Below, one piece after another: positions 16,514 to 26,460 of a stretch of 32,778 nucleotides of DNA. The translations under genes were made by a program, and so were the position numbers. The notes under the pieces are model-generated. The model worked only from the letters and a program-made list of their open reading frames with translations, had not been told where the DNA came from and searched no databases. Source of the stretch: Salinirussus sp. (GTDB taxonomy: Archaea > Halobacteriota > Halobacteria > Halobacteriales > Haloarculaceae); NCBI GenBank assembly GCA_028275005.1, contig JAQCNN010000101.1, forward strand, positions 1-32,778, given 5' to 3'. Every line of letters begins with the position of its first letter. Position 1 is the first letter of the stretch.

Positions 16514-19033
16514 TCACCCCTCGTAGGGGCTGCCGGTCACCTCACGGACCCGCTCGGCCGTCACCTCGCCGACCCCCTCGGCCGCCTGAAGCTCCGCCTC
16601 GTCGGCGGTCATGACTGCCTCGACGCCGCCGAACTCCTCCAGTAGCGCCCGCGCCGTCACGGGGCCGACCTCGGCGATGGCCGCGACGACGTACTCCTGC
16701 TGTTCGGCCAGCGTCCGGGACTGCTTCTCGCCGTGGACCGACACCTCCCGGTCGGCCGTCGCCTGTTCGCGCTCGGCGACCACCTCCAGCAGGTCGGCGG
16801 TCTCGTCCTCGCCGGCGGTCCGGAGCACGCTCGCGCCGAAGTCCACAGCAAGGGAGGCGAGCGCCCCGTGGATGGCCTTCGGGTGGACGTTGCGCTCGCC
16901 GTAGAGCCCCTCGCCCTCGATGACGACGACCGGCCGGTCGTAGTGGCGGGCGGCGTCCCCCACCTGCTCGAACAGCGACCGGTCACCGCCGGTGAGCGTG
17001 TCGAGAAAGTCGGCGACGGTCTTGCGCTCGACGACCACCCGGTCCGAGAGCACGTAGTCGCCGACCGCCAGCGTCTCCAGCCGGGTCTCGACGCCCTCCC
17101 GGGTCGACAGGTCCCGGGCGATGGTCGCGTCGAGTTCGCGCTGGTCGGCGACCACCTCGACCCCCTCACTGTCGGGGTCTGCCTCCGCCACGACGGCGTC
17201 CTCGGGGGCTGCCGGAGTCCCCGTCGTGTCGTCACTGCTCCCGCCAGCGTCCGGTGGCCCGTCTCCGTCCGTGTCCTGTCCGCCCGAACCGGCCGCGAAC
17301 GCCGCCAGGCCTGCCTGGTCGTCGTCGCTGTCGTCGCTGTCTGTCGCGTCCCTGGCGCCAGCACCGCTACTCTCGGATGGGAGCCCATCGCCGCTGGCCC
17401 CTGTCTCACCCTCCCCGGCGTCCGCACCGTCCCCGCCGGTGTCGGCGTACGCCTCGAGCCCGGCCTGTTCGAGCCGGGCCTCGATGGTCCCGGCGGCGTC
17501 TTTGAGGCCGCGTAACTCCGCTTCCATCTCCTTCTGGTCATTACGGGCCTTCCAGAAGTAGGCCTCGTCGCGGGTGTCCTCGGCGAGCAGCACCGTCACG
17601 GCGCCCTCGGTCTGGCGGCCAGTCCGCCCCTTTCGCTGGATGGCCCGGATAGCCGTCGGAACAGGTTCATAGAAGAGCACGCGGTCGACCTCGGGGACGT
17701 CGAGCCCCTCCTCGGCGACCGACGTCGAGACGAGCACCTCGAACTCGCCGGCGCGGAACCGTTCGAGGGTGTCCTGCTGTTCGGTCTGGGTCATCCCCTC
17801 GCTGCCGTCGGTGTCCGACTGGCCGACAAACCGCTCGGTCGTGAAGTGCTCGCCCAGAAAGTCGGTCAGTGTCTCCGCCGTGTCCCGGGACTCGGTAAAG
17901 ACGATCACCCGCTCGCCGCCCTGGATACCCAGGGTCTCGGCGAGCTTCATCCGGGCCCGACGGAACTTCGGGTGGAGGTCGTCGTACTCCCGGGCCAGTC
18001 GGACCGCCCGCCGCACCTTCGGCTCGGAGACCAGCCGCTGGTCGGCCTTCGAGGCCCCCGAGGAGCGGGCGGCCTCCCGCTGGCGCTCCATGTACTGTCG
18101 AAAGGACCTGACACTCTGTGTCTCGACGTAGGTGACGGCGGTCCGCAGCTTCCGAACCTCGGCGAGCAGGCTCATCCCCTGGTAGCCCTCGGACTGGTCG
18201 TTGTCCATCAGCTCCCGGAGCTGTCCCTGGATCTTGTGGATCTCCCGCTCGGAGACGTCGGGCTGGGTGGTCGAGGTGACGCCGAGTTCTTTGAGCTGGG
18301 TCAGCCGGTCCCGGACGACCTCCTTCAGCGCGCCCCGGACCTCCTCGACGGTCTCGGGCAACTCGACGCGCTCCCACTCGACGCTCGTGTCGTGGGTGTA
18401 CGCCGCGACGTCGGCGTCCGCCTCGGTCATCACCTCGACGTTACCGAGCCCGAGGTTCTCACAGACCTGGAGGATACTCTCCTCGTCGTCGCCCGGCGAG
18501 GCGCTCATCCCCGTCACCAGGGGCTGGTCGGCGTCGGCGTGGTAGCGCTCTGCGATGTAGTTGTAGGCGTAGTCGCCGGTCGCGCGGTGACACTCGTCGA
18601 AGGTACAGTGCGTGACCGCCGAGAGCGAAACCCGGTTGCCGACGAGGTCGTTCTCGACGACCTGTGGGGTGGCGATGACCACCCGCGCGTCAGCCCAGAG
18701 AGCTGCCCGGTCGTCGGGGCTGACCTCGCCGGTGAAGACCACGACCGCCTCGTCCGGAATGTCGAGGGCCTCCCGGTAGAAGTCGGCGTGCTGGGCGACC
18801 AGCGGTTTCGTCGGCGCGAGCAGCAGTGACTTCCCGCCGGCCTCGTGGAGCCGGTGGGCGGTCACCAGCAGGCTCACCGCCGTCTTTCCCAGCCCGGTCG
18901 GGAGACAGACCAGCGTGTGCCCGCCGGTCGCGGCCTCGGCCAGCTGGAGCTGGTAGGTCCGCCGCTCCAGGGTCTCGGGGACGAGAAGCGGGCGGTCGAT
19001 CGTCTCGGTGTCGTGCTCGGCGCCAGTCGCCAT
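16514..19033 (-). CDS. hef: Hef-type helicase-nuclease (SF2 helicase + ERCC4 nuclease + HhH)
   Basis: CLPTGLGKTAVSLL, FDECHRATGDYAYNYIAERY, QRKGRTGRQTEG, ERKTVADFLDTL (ERKxxxD nuclease), C-terminal HhH. Confidence 0.93.
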   Translation of the reverse strand: MATGAEHDTETIDRPLLVPETLERRTYQLQLAEAATGGHTLVCLPTGLGKTAVSLLVTAHRLHEAGGKSLLLAPTKPLVAQHADFYREALDIPDEAVVVFTGEVSPDDRAALWADARVVIATPQVVENDLVGNRVSLSAVTHCTFDECHRATGDYAYNYIAERYHADADQPLVTGMSASPGDDEESILQVCENLGLGNVEVMTEADADVAAYTHDTSVEWERVELPETVEEVRGALKEVVRDRLTQLKELGVTSTTQPDVSEREIHKIQGQLRELMDNDQSEGYQGMSLLAEVRKLRTAVTYVETQSVRSFRQYMERQREAARSSGASKADQRLVSEPKVRRAVRLAREYDDLHPKFRRARMKLAETLGIQGGERVIVFTESRDTAETLTDFLGEHFTTERFVGQSDTDGSEGMTQTEQQDTLERFRAGEFEVLVSTSVAEEGLDVPEVDRVLFYEPVPTAIRAIQRKGRTGRQTEGAVTVLLAEDTRDEAYFWKARNDQKEMEAELRGLKDAAGTIEARLEQAGLEAYADTGGDGADAGEGETGASGDGLPSESSGAGARDATDSDDSDDDQAGLAAFAAGSGGQDTDGDGPPDAGGSSDDTTGTPAAPEDAVVAEADPDSEGVEVVADQRELDATIARDLSTREGVETRLETLAVGDYVLSDRVVVERKTVADFLDTLTGGDRSLFEQVGDAARHYDRPVVVIEGEGLYGERNVHPKAIHGALASLAVDFGASVLRTAGEDETADLLEVVAEREQATADREVSVHGEKQSRTLAEQQEYVVAAIAEVGPVTARALLEEFGGVEAVMTADEAELQAAEGVGEVTAERVREVTGSPYEG

Positions 19034-19093
19034 TCGGCCGCTCGTAACCGGTCTGCGGGGTTAAGGGTGCGGGTGGCGGGGTGAAAGTGGTCC

Positions 19094-19666
19094 TCAGACC
19101 AGCGGCGGCACGTAGGTCACGAGCAGCCAGCCGGTCACGGCCGCCCCCACCGGGATCGAGAAGTTGTCGTCGATGACGTAGCCGTGGACGCGGGGCTTGA
19201 ACGCGTCGGCGGCGACCACCACGACCGCGACGGGCAAGACGGCCCGCGGGGGGAGGAAGGGCAGGGCAATCAGCACACAGACCGCGAAGGTGACCATCAT
19301 CACCCCGGCGGACTTGCGGGTGTCCGGGCCCTCTGCCTCCGAGAGCACGCCCGCAAGCGGGTCGGCGATACCCAACAGGAGGTAGGCGGCGACGGCGACC
19401 GCCGGCTGGAAGGTCCAGCCGACGATGGCCGCCGAGACGACCGCCAGCGCGTAGCCGGCGGGGTTGTCCTGCTCGTACTCGCGGGTGAGCCGGTCGTACA
19501 CCACCCAGTCCAGCCCGGCGAACAGCCGGGCCAGCTCGAGGACAACCGCGAGGGCGGCACCCGCGGCGATTAAGTATCTGACTGTCTGCCACTCGACGAG
19601 ACCGGCGAGGTACAGCCCTGGCACGGCGACCCCGCTGACGTGTGCGAGCCGGCGGCCGTAGTCCAT
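19094..19666 (-). CDS. Dolichol kinase / CTP-transferase-like integral membrane protein
   Basis: MDYGRRLAHVSGVAVPGLYL..., GIADPLAGVLSEAEG, several transmembrane segments. Confidence 0.75.
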   Translation of the reverse strand: MDYGRRLAHVSGVAVPGLYLAGLVEWQTVRYLIAAGAALAVVLELARLFAGLDWVVYDRLTREYEQDNPAGYALAVVSAAIVGWTFQPAVAVAAYLLLGIADPLAGVLSEAEGPDTRKSAGVMMVTFAVCVLIALPFLPPRAVLPVAVVVVAADAFKPRVHGYVIDDNFSIPVGAAVTGWLLVTYVPPLV

Positions 19667-19669
19667 CCC

Positions 19670-21460
19670 TCAGCCGAGGTCCCCGAACCCGATATCACCC
19701 CTCCGGAGCGACTGTAGCGTTTCGGACAGCTCCTCGACGGCGACCCGGCGCTGGGACGTCGTGTCACGCTCCCGGACAGTGACGGTCCCCGCCAGGTCGG
19801 GGCTGTCACCCTCGCCGAGGGTGTCGTAGTCGACGGTCACACAGAAGGGCGTGCCGACCTCGTCCTGTCGGCGGTAGCGGCGGCCGATGGCACCCGAGTC
19901 GTCGTAGGTCACGGCGAGTCCGGCCTCGCGCAGCTGTGTGGCGACCTCGCGGGCCCGGTCGCCGAGCCCGTCGCGGTCCATCAGCGGGAACACGCCGACT
20001 GTCGTCGGCGCCAGGGCCGACGGGAGCGAGAGGTAGGTCCGCTCCTCGCCGTCGACCACGTCGGTCTCGTAGGCGTGTGCCAGGACGGTGTAGACCAGCC
20101 GGCCCACACCGAAGGAGGGCTCGACGACGTGTGGGGTCACCCGCTCGCCGGCCTCGGTCACCTCCTCGACCGCGAAGCCGGTCTGCTCGACGGGGACCGT
20201 CCGCTCCCCGCCGTCGACCTCGACGGTCACCGTGTTGCCTTCGAAGGCATCCGGGTTGCGACCGGCGAGGTCGGCCAGCGCCTCCGCGACCGCCTCCGCC
20301 TCGCCGCCGAACGTCGGGCCGAGTTCGCTCATGTCGGGGTCGACCGTCGGGCGCTCGACGGTGACCGGCTCGTCGTACTGTTTGAAGATGTCGTAGTCCT
20401 CGCCGGAGTGTGCGGCGTGGTTCGTCAGGTCGTAGTCACCCCGGTAGGCAAAGCCGGTGACCTCCACCCAGTCGCCGTCGACCTCGGACTCCGCGTCCCA
20501 GCAGTCCGAGGCGTAGTGAGAGAGCTCACCGGGGAGATGCTGGCGGTAGCGAAACCGGTCCATGTCGACGCCGACCCGGTCGTACCAGCCCGCCGCGAGC
20601 CCCAGGTAGAAGGCGACCCACTCGCTCTCGATGACGCCCTCGTTGACGGCCTCCTGTACGGTCATCTCGACGGCCGTGCCCTCCTCGCGCTGCTGTGCCG
20701 CGGCGGCGTACAGGGGTAACTCCACGTCCGCAACCCGTTCCAGTGGCGGCTCGTCGGTCTCGGGGTCGACGAAGTGCTCGAGTTCGGCCTGGGTGAACTC
20801 CCGGACCCGCACCAGCGACTTCCGGGGGCTGATCTCGTTGCGGTAGGCCTTCCCGACCTGTGCAACGCCGAATGGCAGCTGGTTGCGGGCGTACTCCGCA
20901 AGCTGGGGGAACTCCACGAAGATGCCCTGGGCGGTCTCGGGGCGCAGATACCCCGGCGCGGCGTCGCCCGGCCCGATGTTCGTCCCGAACATGAGATTGA
21001 AGTTGTCGACGGGCTCGTCGGCGAGGGGCTCCCCACAGGATGGACAGCCGACCTCGTGGTCCGCGATAACCTCCATCGCCGCCTCGTTTGCCATCGACTC
21101 GGCCTCCTCGATGTCGGTGGCGTCCTCGATGAGGTGGTCGGCCCGGTGGGTCGCGTCACACGCCGGGCACTCGACTATCATGTCGTCGAAGGTGTCGAGG
21201 TGGCCGGAGGCCTCGAAGACGGCCTCGGGCATCACGTCGGGGGCGTCGATCTCCATGTGGCCCTCCCGGGTGACAAAGCGGTCCCGCCAGGCCTCCTCGA
21301 GATTCGTCTTCAGGGTCGCCCCCTGTGGACCGTAGGTGTAGAAGCCGGCGACGCCGCCGTATGCGCCGGAGCTCTGGAAGAAGAAGCCACGACGCTTGGC
21401 GAGTTCGGCCAGCCGCCGCCCCTCGGTGTTCCCGCCGGCTGTGCTGTTGCCCTCGCTCAT
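19670..21460 (-). CDS. glyS: Glycyl-tRNA synthetase
   Basis: RRGFFFQSSGAYGGVAGFYTYGPQGATLKTNLEEAWR, FNLMFGTNIGPG, YLRPETAQGIFVEF, RNEISPRKSLVRVREFTQAELEHF. Confidence 0.95.
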   Translation of the reverse strand: MSEGNSTAGGNTEGRRLAELAKRRGFFFQSSGAYGGVAGFYTYGPQGATLKTNLEEAWRDRFVTREGHMEIDAPDVMPEAVFEASGHLDTFDDMIVECPACDATHRADHLIEDATDIEEAESMANEAAMEVIADHEVGCPSCGEPLADEPVDNFNLMFGTNIGPGDAAPGYLRPETAQGIFVEFPQLAEYARNQLPFGVAQVGKAYRNEISPRKSLVRVREFTQAELEHFVDPETDEPPLERVADVELPLYAAAAQQREEGTAVEMTVQEAVNEGVIESEWVAFYLGLAAGWYDRVGVDMDRFRYRQHLPGELSHYASDCWDAESEVDGDWVEVTGFAYRGDYDLTNHAAHSGEDYDIFKQYDEPVTVERPTVDPDMSELGPTFGGEAEAVAEALADLAGRNPDAFEGNTVTVEVDGGERTVPVEQTGFAVEEVTEAGERVTPHVVEPSFGVGRLVYTVLAHAYETDVVDGEERTYLSLPSALAPTTVGVFPLMDRDGLGDRAREVATQLREAGLAVTYDDSGAIGRRYRRQDEVGTPFCVTVDYDTLGEGDSPDLAGTVTVRERDTTSQRRVAVEELSETLQSLRRGDIGFGDLG

Positions 21461-22302
21461 AGCGCCTCCAGCAGTTCGATGTCCCTGACGACGCCGTAGA
21501 GCTCGTCACCGGTGACGACCGGGACCTGCTCGATGTCGTGTTCGAGAAGGAGTTGGGCGGCGTCCCGGATGGTCCGGCGCTTGCCGACGGTCACCAGATC
21601 CGGTGTCATGAACTCCGCGACAGGTTCGGCGGGAAGCTCGACGTTCCGGGTCGGCATATACCGGTTGCCGACGGCCTTGATCCCCTCCCAGGCCCACTCG
21701 TCGTCCTGGTTCGCGATCGACTCGCCGGTGTCGGCCTCGCCCTCGACGACCCGGGCGACATCCAGCACGTCCACCTCGGTCAACATCCCGGTCAGCTCCC
21801 CCTCGTCGTCGAGCGCGATGGCGTACGGCACCCGGGCGAAGGAGAGTTCCCGCTCGGCGACGGGCAGAGGCGTGCCGGCGTAGACGGAGTTGACCTCGCG
21901 GCCGGCGACGGCGTCGACCGCCGTGTCACCGGGCAGGTCGTCGTTGGCGATGGCCCGGACCACGTCGGTGACGGTGACGATCCCCTCGAGCCCGCCGTCG
22001 ACGACGGGGACCCGGCGGTCGCCGGTCTCGACCATCCGGCGGGCGACCGTCTCGATTGCGGTGTCGGCGGTCGTCGTGGTGACCTCCTCGGCGAGCATGG
22101 CGAGCTGGTCCTCGTCGGGCCGGTCGATGAGGGCGTCCCGGGTGACCAGCCCGCGGTACTCCTCGCCGTCCGCGCCGTCCTTGACGACGGGGACCGAGGA
22201 GAACGACCCACCCTGTAGGTACTCGAGTACATCGTCGCGGGTGCCCGGCACCTCTACCGTTACGGTGTCCGCCCGGGCCGTCATGACGTCTACGACGTTC
22301 AT
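21457..22302 (-). CDS. CBS-domain protein (about four CBS repeats)
   Basis: Repeated V.VTD/V.D patterns (GIVTVTDVVRAIA, GMLTEVDVLDVA, GVVRDIELLEAL); 4-bp overlap with glyS; start at internal Met MNVVDVMTARADTV. Confidence 0.85.
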   Translation of the reverse strand: MNVVDVMTARADTVTVEVPGTRDDVLEYLQGGSFSSVPVVKDGADGEEYRGLVTRDALIDRPDEDQLAMLAEEVTTTTADTAIETVARRMVETGDRRVPVVDGGLEGIVTVTDVVRAIANDDLPGDTAVDAVAGREVNSVYAGTPLPVAERELSFARVPYAIALDDEGELTGMLTEVDVLDVARVVEGEADTGESIANQDDEWAWEGIKAVGNRYMPTRNVELPAEPVAEFMTPDLVTVGKRRTIRDAAQLLLEHDIEQVPVVTGDELYGVVRDIELLEAL

Positions 22303-22450
22303 ACTGCCACCATTCCACGCCGCACCCACTAAGTCCTTGCACTTCGGCGAGCCGGCCCTTCGCCGCCCCGCCTGGCACCCGCGGGGGTCCGTCCGCCGAC
22401 CAACCGTCTGCGCGCTCTCCGGCGGTCACCGCCGTGGTGTTCCGGAGGAG

Positions 22451-22457
22451 TTATATA
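22451..22457 (+). promoter_or_regulatory. TATA box for leaderless small ORF
   Basis: TTATATA centred ~26 nt upstream of ATG at 22480. Confidence 0.5.
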
Positions 22458-22479
22458 CGAGTGTTACATGTTCACACGC

Positions 22480-22647
22480 ATGGAGACTGACGCTGTCCCG
22501 GCGTCGGGGGTGGGAACCGACGCGGAGGTAATGGCCGCTGTCGAGGATGGCCCGGTGCAGACACTCGTGATCGCCGACGTTAGCCGGGACGACGCCTATC
22601 TCACACTGCCACTCGGTGACGCCGTCTCGCTCCCGGCCTGGCGGTAG
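22480..22647 (+). CDS. 55-aa conserved-looking small protein
   Basis: METDAVPASGVGTDAEVMAAVEDGPVQTLVIADVSRDDAYLTLPLGDAVSLPAWR*; TATA box at leaderless spacing; absent from the ORF track (below its cutoff). Confidence 0.65.
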   Translation: METDAVPASGVGTDAEVMAAVEDGPVQTLVIADVSRDDAYLTLPLGDAVSLPAWR

Positions 22648-22731
22648 CTCCGCTCCCGTTGACTGCTGTCGCGCACAGCCCCGCGTGCGCCGAAAGACAA
22701 CCGTTTTTACCGGTCGCTGATTCCCCTGGGT

Positions 22732-24321
22732 ATGAGGATACTCGTCACCGACCCCATCGCCGACGCGGGGATCGACCGGCTCCGGACGGCCGGTCACGAG
22801 GTAGAGACGGCCTACGATATCGAGGGGGCGGCGCTCCACGAGGCGGTCGCGGACGCCAACGCACTGGTCGTCCGGTCGGGCACGACCGTCGACGCCGCGC
22901 TCTTCGAGGCGGCCCCCGACCTGGTGATCGTCGGCCGGGCGGGCATCGGGGTCGACAACATCGACATCGACGCCGCCACCGAACACGGGGTCATCGTCGC
23001 CAACGCCCCGGAGGGAAACGTCAGGGCCGCCGCCGAGCACACCGTCGCGATGGCCTTTGCGACCGCCCGGTCGATCCCCCAGGCCCACAACCGGCTCATC
23101 ACCGGCGAGTGGGCCAAAGGCGACTTTCTGGGGACGGAGGTCAACAACAAGACGCTGGGTATCGTCGGCTTTGGCCGGGTCGGCCAGGAGGTCGGCAAGC
23201 GACTGGCCTCGCTGGGGACCGACCTGGTTGTCTTTGACCCCTACATCAGCGAGGAGCGCGCCGAGCAGTTCGGCGCGACGCTGGTCGACGACCTCGACGC
23301 CTGCTTGGAGCGTTCCGACTTTCTCACGATTCACACGCCGCTGACGAGCGAGACCGAGAATATGGTCGGCGAGGCGGAACTCGCCAAACTCGGGGAGGGG
23401 TACGTGGTCAACTGCGCCCGCGGGGGGATCGTCGACGAGACAGCCCTCGCGGCAGCCGTCGAGGACGGCCCGCTGAAGGGGGCGGCTGTGGACGTCTTTG
23501 CCGAGGAGCCTGTCTCCCCGGACAGCCCCCTGCTCTCGGTCGACGACGTGATCGTCACACCCCACCTGGGTGCGTCGACGGAGGCCGCCCAGGAGAACGT
23601 CGCCGTCTCGACGGCCGAGCAGGTGCTCGCCGCCTTCGAGGACGAGCCGGTCGTGAACGCGCTGAACGCCCCCTCGGTCGACGAGAGCGCCTTTCCGGCC
23701 ATCGAGCCCTACATCGGGCTCGCGGAGACCGCCGCAAAGATCGCCGTCCAGATGTTCGACGACCGCGTCGAGCGCATCGAAGCCGCCTACGCCGGCGAGG
23801 TTGCCGAGGAGGACGTCGACCTGGTCACGGCGTCGGCGCTGAAAGGTGTCTTCCAGCCCCTCGAGTGGCAGGCCAACGCCGTCAACGCCCCGGGGATCGC
23901 CGAGGACCGGGGGATCGATGTCACCGAGACGAAGACCCGCCAGGCCGAGGACTTCCAGTCGCTGGTCACGGTGACGGTCGGCGACGAGGACCGCGAGGTC
24001 AGTGTCTGTGGCACCCAGTTCGCCGGCGGGGACTCCCGTATCGTCCGGATCGACGACTACCGGATCGACGCCATCCCTCACGGCCACATGCTCGCGGTCC
24101 GCAACGAGGACAGCCCCGGGGTCATCGGCTCTATTGGCACCACCCTGGGCGAGTACGACCTCAACATCGCCGGGATGTTCAACGGCCGCGAGACCATCGG
24201 CGGCGAGGCGCTGTCGGTGTACAACCTCGACCAGCCCGTCCCCGACGAGGTGCTCGCGGAACTCGAGACCGACGAGCGCGTCATGAAGACAACGTACATC
24301 TCACTCGACAACGGGGTGTGA
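22732..24321 (+). CDS. serA: D-3-phosphoglycerate dehydrogenase
   Basis: LGIVGFGRVGQEVGKRLA, NCARGGIVDETAL, TPHLGASTEAAQENVA, C-terminal ACT domain (NEDSPGVIGSIGTTLGEYDLNIAGM). Confidence 0.95.
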   Translation: MRILVTDPIADAGIDRLRTAGHEVETAYDIEGAALHEAVADANALVVRSGTTVDAALFEAAPDLVIVGRAGIGVDNIDIDAATEHGVIVANAPEGNVRAAAEHTVAMAFATARSIPQAHNRLITGEWAKGDFLGTEVNNKTLGIVGFGRVGQEVGKRLASLGTDLVVFDPYISEERAEQFGATLVDDLDACLERSDFLTIHTPLTSETENMVGEAELAKLGEGYVVNCARGGIVDETALAAAVEDGPLKGAAVDVFAEEPVSPDSPLLSVDDVIVTPHLGASTEAAQENVAVSTAEQVLAAFEDEPVVNALNAPSVDESAFPAIEPYIGLAETAAKIAVQMFDDRVERIEAAYAGEVAEEDVDLVTASALKGVFQPLEWQANAVNAPGIAEDRGIDVTETKTRQAEDFQSLVTVTVGDEDREVSVCGTQFAGGDSRIVRIDDYRIDAIPHGHMLAVRNEDSPGVIGSIGTTLGEYDLNIAGMFNGRETIGGEALSVYNLDQPVPDEVLAELETDERVMKTTYISLDNGV

Positions 24322-24481
24322 GCCACGGGCTCGACCCGTGCCTCGCCCCCGTCGGTCCCACTGGCGGTCGGGCCGCCCGTGCTGTTGACAGGCTGGATGA
24401 CCCGACCCGGACAGCAGGGGCGTCGCCCCCGCAGGCCGGACGACCCCCTGGACATATTGGTCAGGACGACCTACGGCCGGC

Positions 24482-24691
24482 ATGGGACTGCGCGACCGGA
24501 TCCTCGACTACATCGCGAAGGTGTTCATGCCGGTCCCCGACCACCCCGCCCGCGGTGGGATGACCGGCGAACTGACCGACGGTGACGAGACCGAGGACGG
24601 CGGCGAGAGCGAGGACACAGCCGAGCGGCCGACGGACGCGGACCGGCCGGCCGGGGCGGACGCTCCGGAGACGACAGACGAAACCGGCTAA
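24482..24691 (+). CDS. Small hypothetical protein with acidic disordered tail
   Basis: 69 aa MGLRDRILDYIAKVFMPVPDHPARGGMTGEL followed by a D/E/T-rich tail; haloarchaeal composition. Confidence 0.5.
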   Translation: MGLRDRILDYIAKVFMPVPDHPARGGMTGELTDGDETEDGGESEDTAERPTDADRPAGADAPETTDETG

Positions 24692-24723
24692 TCCTGCCGT
24701 TCACCGACGCCCGGCGGCGTGGC

Positions 24724-25983
24724 TCAGTCACCCAGGTGGGCGAGCACGCCTTTGGTGTCCCCGGGCACGGGCTCGGGCTCGCTCCCGGCCTCGACGGCCG
24801 CGGCCGGGTCCTTCAGCAGGTGACCGGTGGTGAGACAGACGACCTGTTCGTCGGCGGATACGACGTCCTGTTCGCGGAGCTTCCGGACACCGGCGACCGA
24901 GGCGGCGGAGGCCGGCTCGACGCCGACACCCTCCTCCGCGAGGTCGCGCTGTGCGGTCTGGATGGCCTCGTCGGTGACCGCAACGGCCGTCCCGCCGGTC
25001 GCCCGGATCCCCGGCAGCGCCTTCGGGGCGTTGACGGGGTTCCCGATCCGGATCGCCGTTGCCTTCGTCTCGACGTCCTCCCAGCGTTCGGTCTCCTCCC
25101 AGCCGTGTTCGATGGCCTCGACCATCGGCGCGGACCCTGCGGCTTGGACGCCCGTCAGCGCGGGCACCTCCTCTTCGGTGAGCGCGCCGCTTCGGACCAG
25201 CTCCCGGAAACACTTGTACAGCGCCGCGGTGTTGCCGGCGTTGCCAACCGGGAGGACGATCCGGTCCGGATAGGCGCCCTCCTCCCTGTGGAACTGCTCC
25301 AAGACCTCGAGCCCGATGGTCTTCTGTCCCTCGAGCCGGAAGGGGTTCAGCGAGTTCAGGAGGTAGACCTCCCCCCGCTGGGCGAGGTCCTGGACGATGT
25401 CGAGACAGGTGTCGAAGTTCCCGTCCACCTCGAGAATGCGGGCGCCGTGGAGGCTGGCCTGGGCGACCTTTCCCGCCGCGACCTTCCCCTGTGGGAGGAG
25501 CACGAGCGTCTCCATGTTGCCGCGGGCGCCGTAGGCCGCAAGCGCCGCGGAGGTGTTGCCAGTCGACGCGCAGGCCAACCGGTCGACCCCGACCTCCTTT
25601 GCGACGCGGACGCCAACGGTCATCCCGCGATCCTTGAACGACCCGGTGGGGTTCATCCCCTCGTGTTTCACCCGGAGACGGTCGAGCCCGGTCTCGGCCT
25701 CCAGCCCGGGTACGTTGTGGAGTTGCGTGTCACCCTCGGGCAGTGAGACCCCCTCCTCGAAGGGGAGGGCGGCAGCGTACCGCCAGACGCCCCGACGGTC
25801 GTCCCGGAAATCCGCCCAGGTGGGCAGGTCGGCGTAGCGGACCTCCAGTAGCCCCTCACAGTCATCACAGGTGTAGCGCACCTCCTCGAAGGGTGGGAAC
25901 GTCTCGCCACACTCGATACAGGTGAGCCAGGCGCCATTCGCGGCGGCGGCGGGCTCCGCGCTGGTAAGCCGGAGGTCAGCCAT
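24724..25983 (-). CDS. thrC: Threonine synthase
   Basis: N-terminal zinc ribbon (CIECGETF...CDDCEG), NPTGSFKDRGMTVGV PLP site, ACASTGNTSAALAAYGA, LPVGNAGNTAALYKCF. Confidence 0.93.
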   Translation of the reverse strand: MADLRLTSAEPAAAANGAWLTCIECGETFPPFEEVRYTCDDCEGLLEVRYADLPTWADFRDDRRGVWRYAAALPFEEGVSLPEGDTQLHNVPGLEAETGLDRLRVKHEGMNPTGSFKDRGMTVGVRVAKEVGVDRLACASTGNTSAALAAYGARGNMETLVLLPQGKVAAGKVAQASLHGARILEVDGNFDTCLDIVQDLAQRGEVYLLNSLNPFRLEGQKTIGLEVLEQFHREEGAYPDRIVLPVGNAGNTAALYKCFRELVRSGALTEEEVPALTGVQAAGSAPMVEAIEHGWEETERWEDVETKATAIRIGNPVNAPKALPGIRATGGTAVAVTDEAIQTAQRDLAEEGVGVEPASAASVAGVRKLREQDVVSADEQVVCLTTGHLLKDPAAAVEAGSEPEPVPGDTKGVLAHLGD

Positions 25984-26064
25984 TACCGGGGCGACGGTCT
26001 GAGCGGGCAAAAGTGGGACGGTTGCGTGCCGGCCGACCGTACCCCCGCGAGACCGGGGGCAGGC

Positions 26065-26460
26065 TCAGCCGTCGGGAACCGACTCGGGCCCGAACTCGTC
26101 GATCCGTTCGTGGACGTAGGCGGTCCACTGGTCGAGTGTCTCGTGCATCAGCTCACGGGCCTCCGGCAGCGGGGTTGCGGTGTACTGGTAGACGTGCCCG
26201 CCGTCGTCGAGTAACCGGCGCTCCCGGCCGGCGAGTTCCTTCTCCCGGAGTGTCGACAGCGACCGGTTGACGTTCGACCGGTCCCGTTCGAGCCGGTCGG
26301 CCAGCTCGGCGACGGTGCTCCCTGGCGCCTCGAGCAGGACCAGATAGGTCCGGACCTCGTGGTCCTGGACGTTGAACACACAGGCCAGCACGTCCGCAAA
26401 CCCCGGCTCGTTGTCCAGCATGAGCTCGCGGAACCGCTTTGGGGAAGGCTCGCTCTCCAT
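26065..26460 (-). CDS. TrmB-like winged-helix transcriptional regulator
   Basis: HEVRTYLVLLEAPGSTVAELADRLERDRSNVNRSLSTLREKELAGRERRLLDDGGHVYQYTA; TATA-like TATTTATT at 26491-26484. Confidence 0.75.
   Translation of the reverse strand: MESEPSPKRFRELMLDNEPGFADVLACVFNVQDHEVRTYLVLLEAPGSTVAELADRLERDRSNVNRSLSTLREKELAGRERRLLDDGGHVYQYTATPLPEARELMHETLDQWTAYVHERIDEFGPESVPDG

Noticed and set aside
22426-24087. 553-aa minus-strand ORF antisense to serA
   Set aside because: Antisense shadow of a strongly recognised serA; no domain signature.
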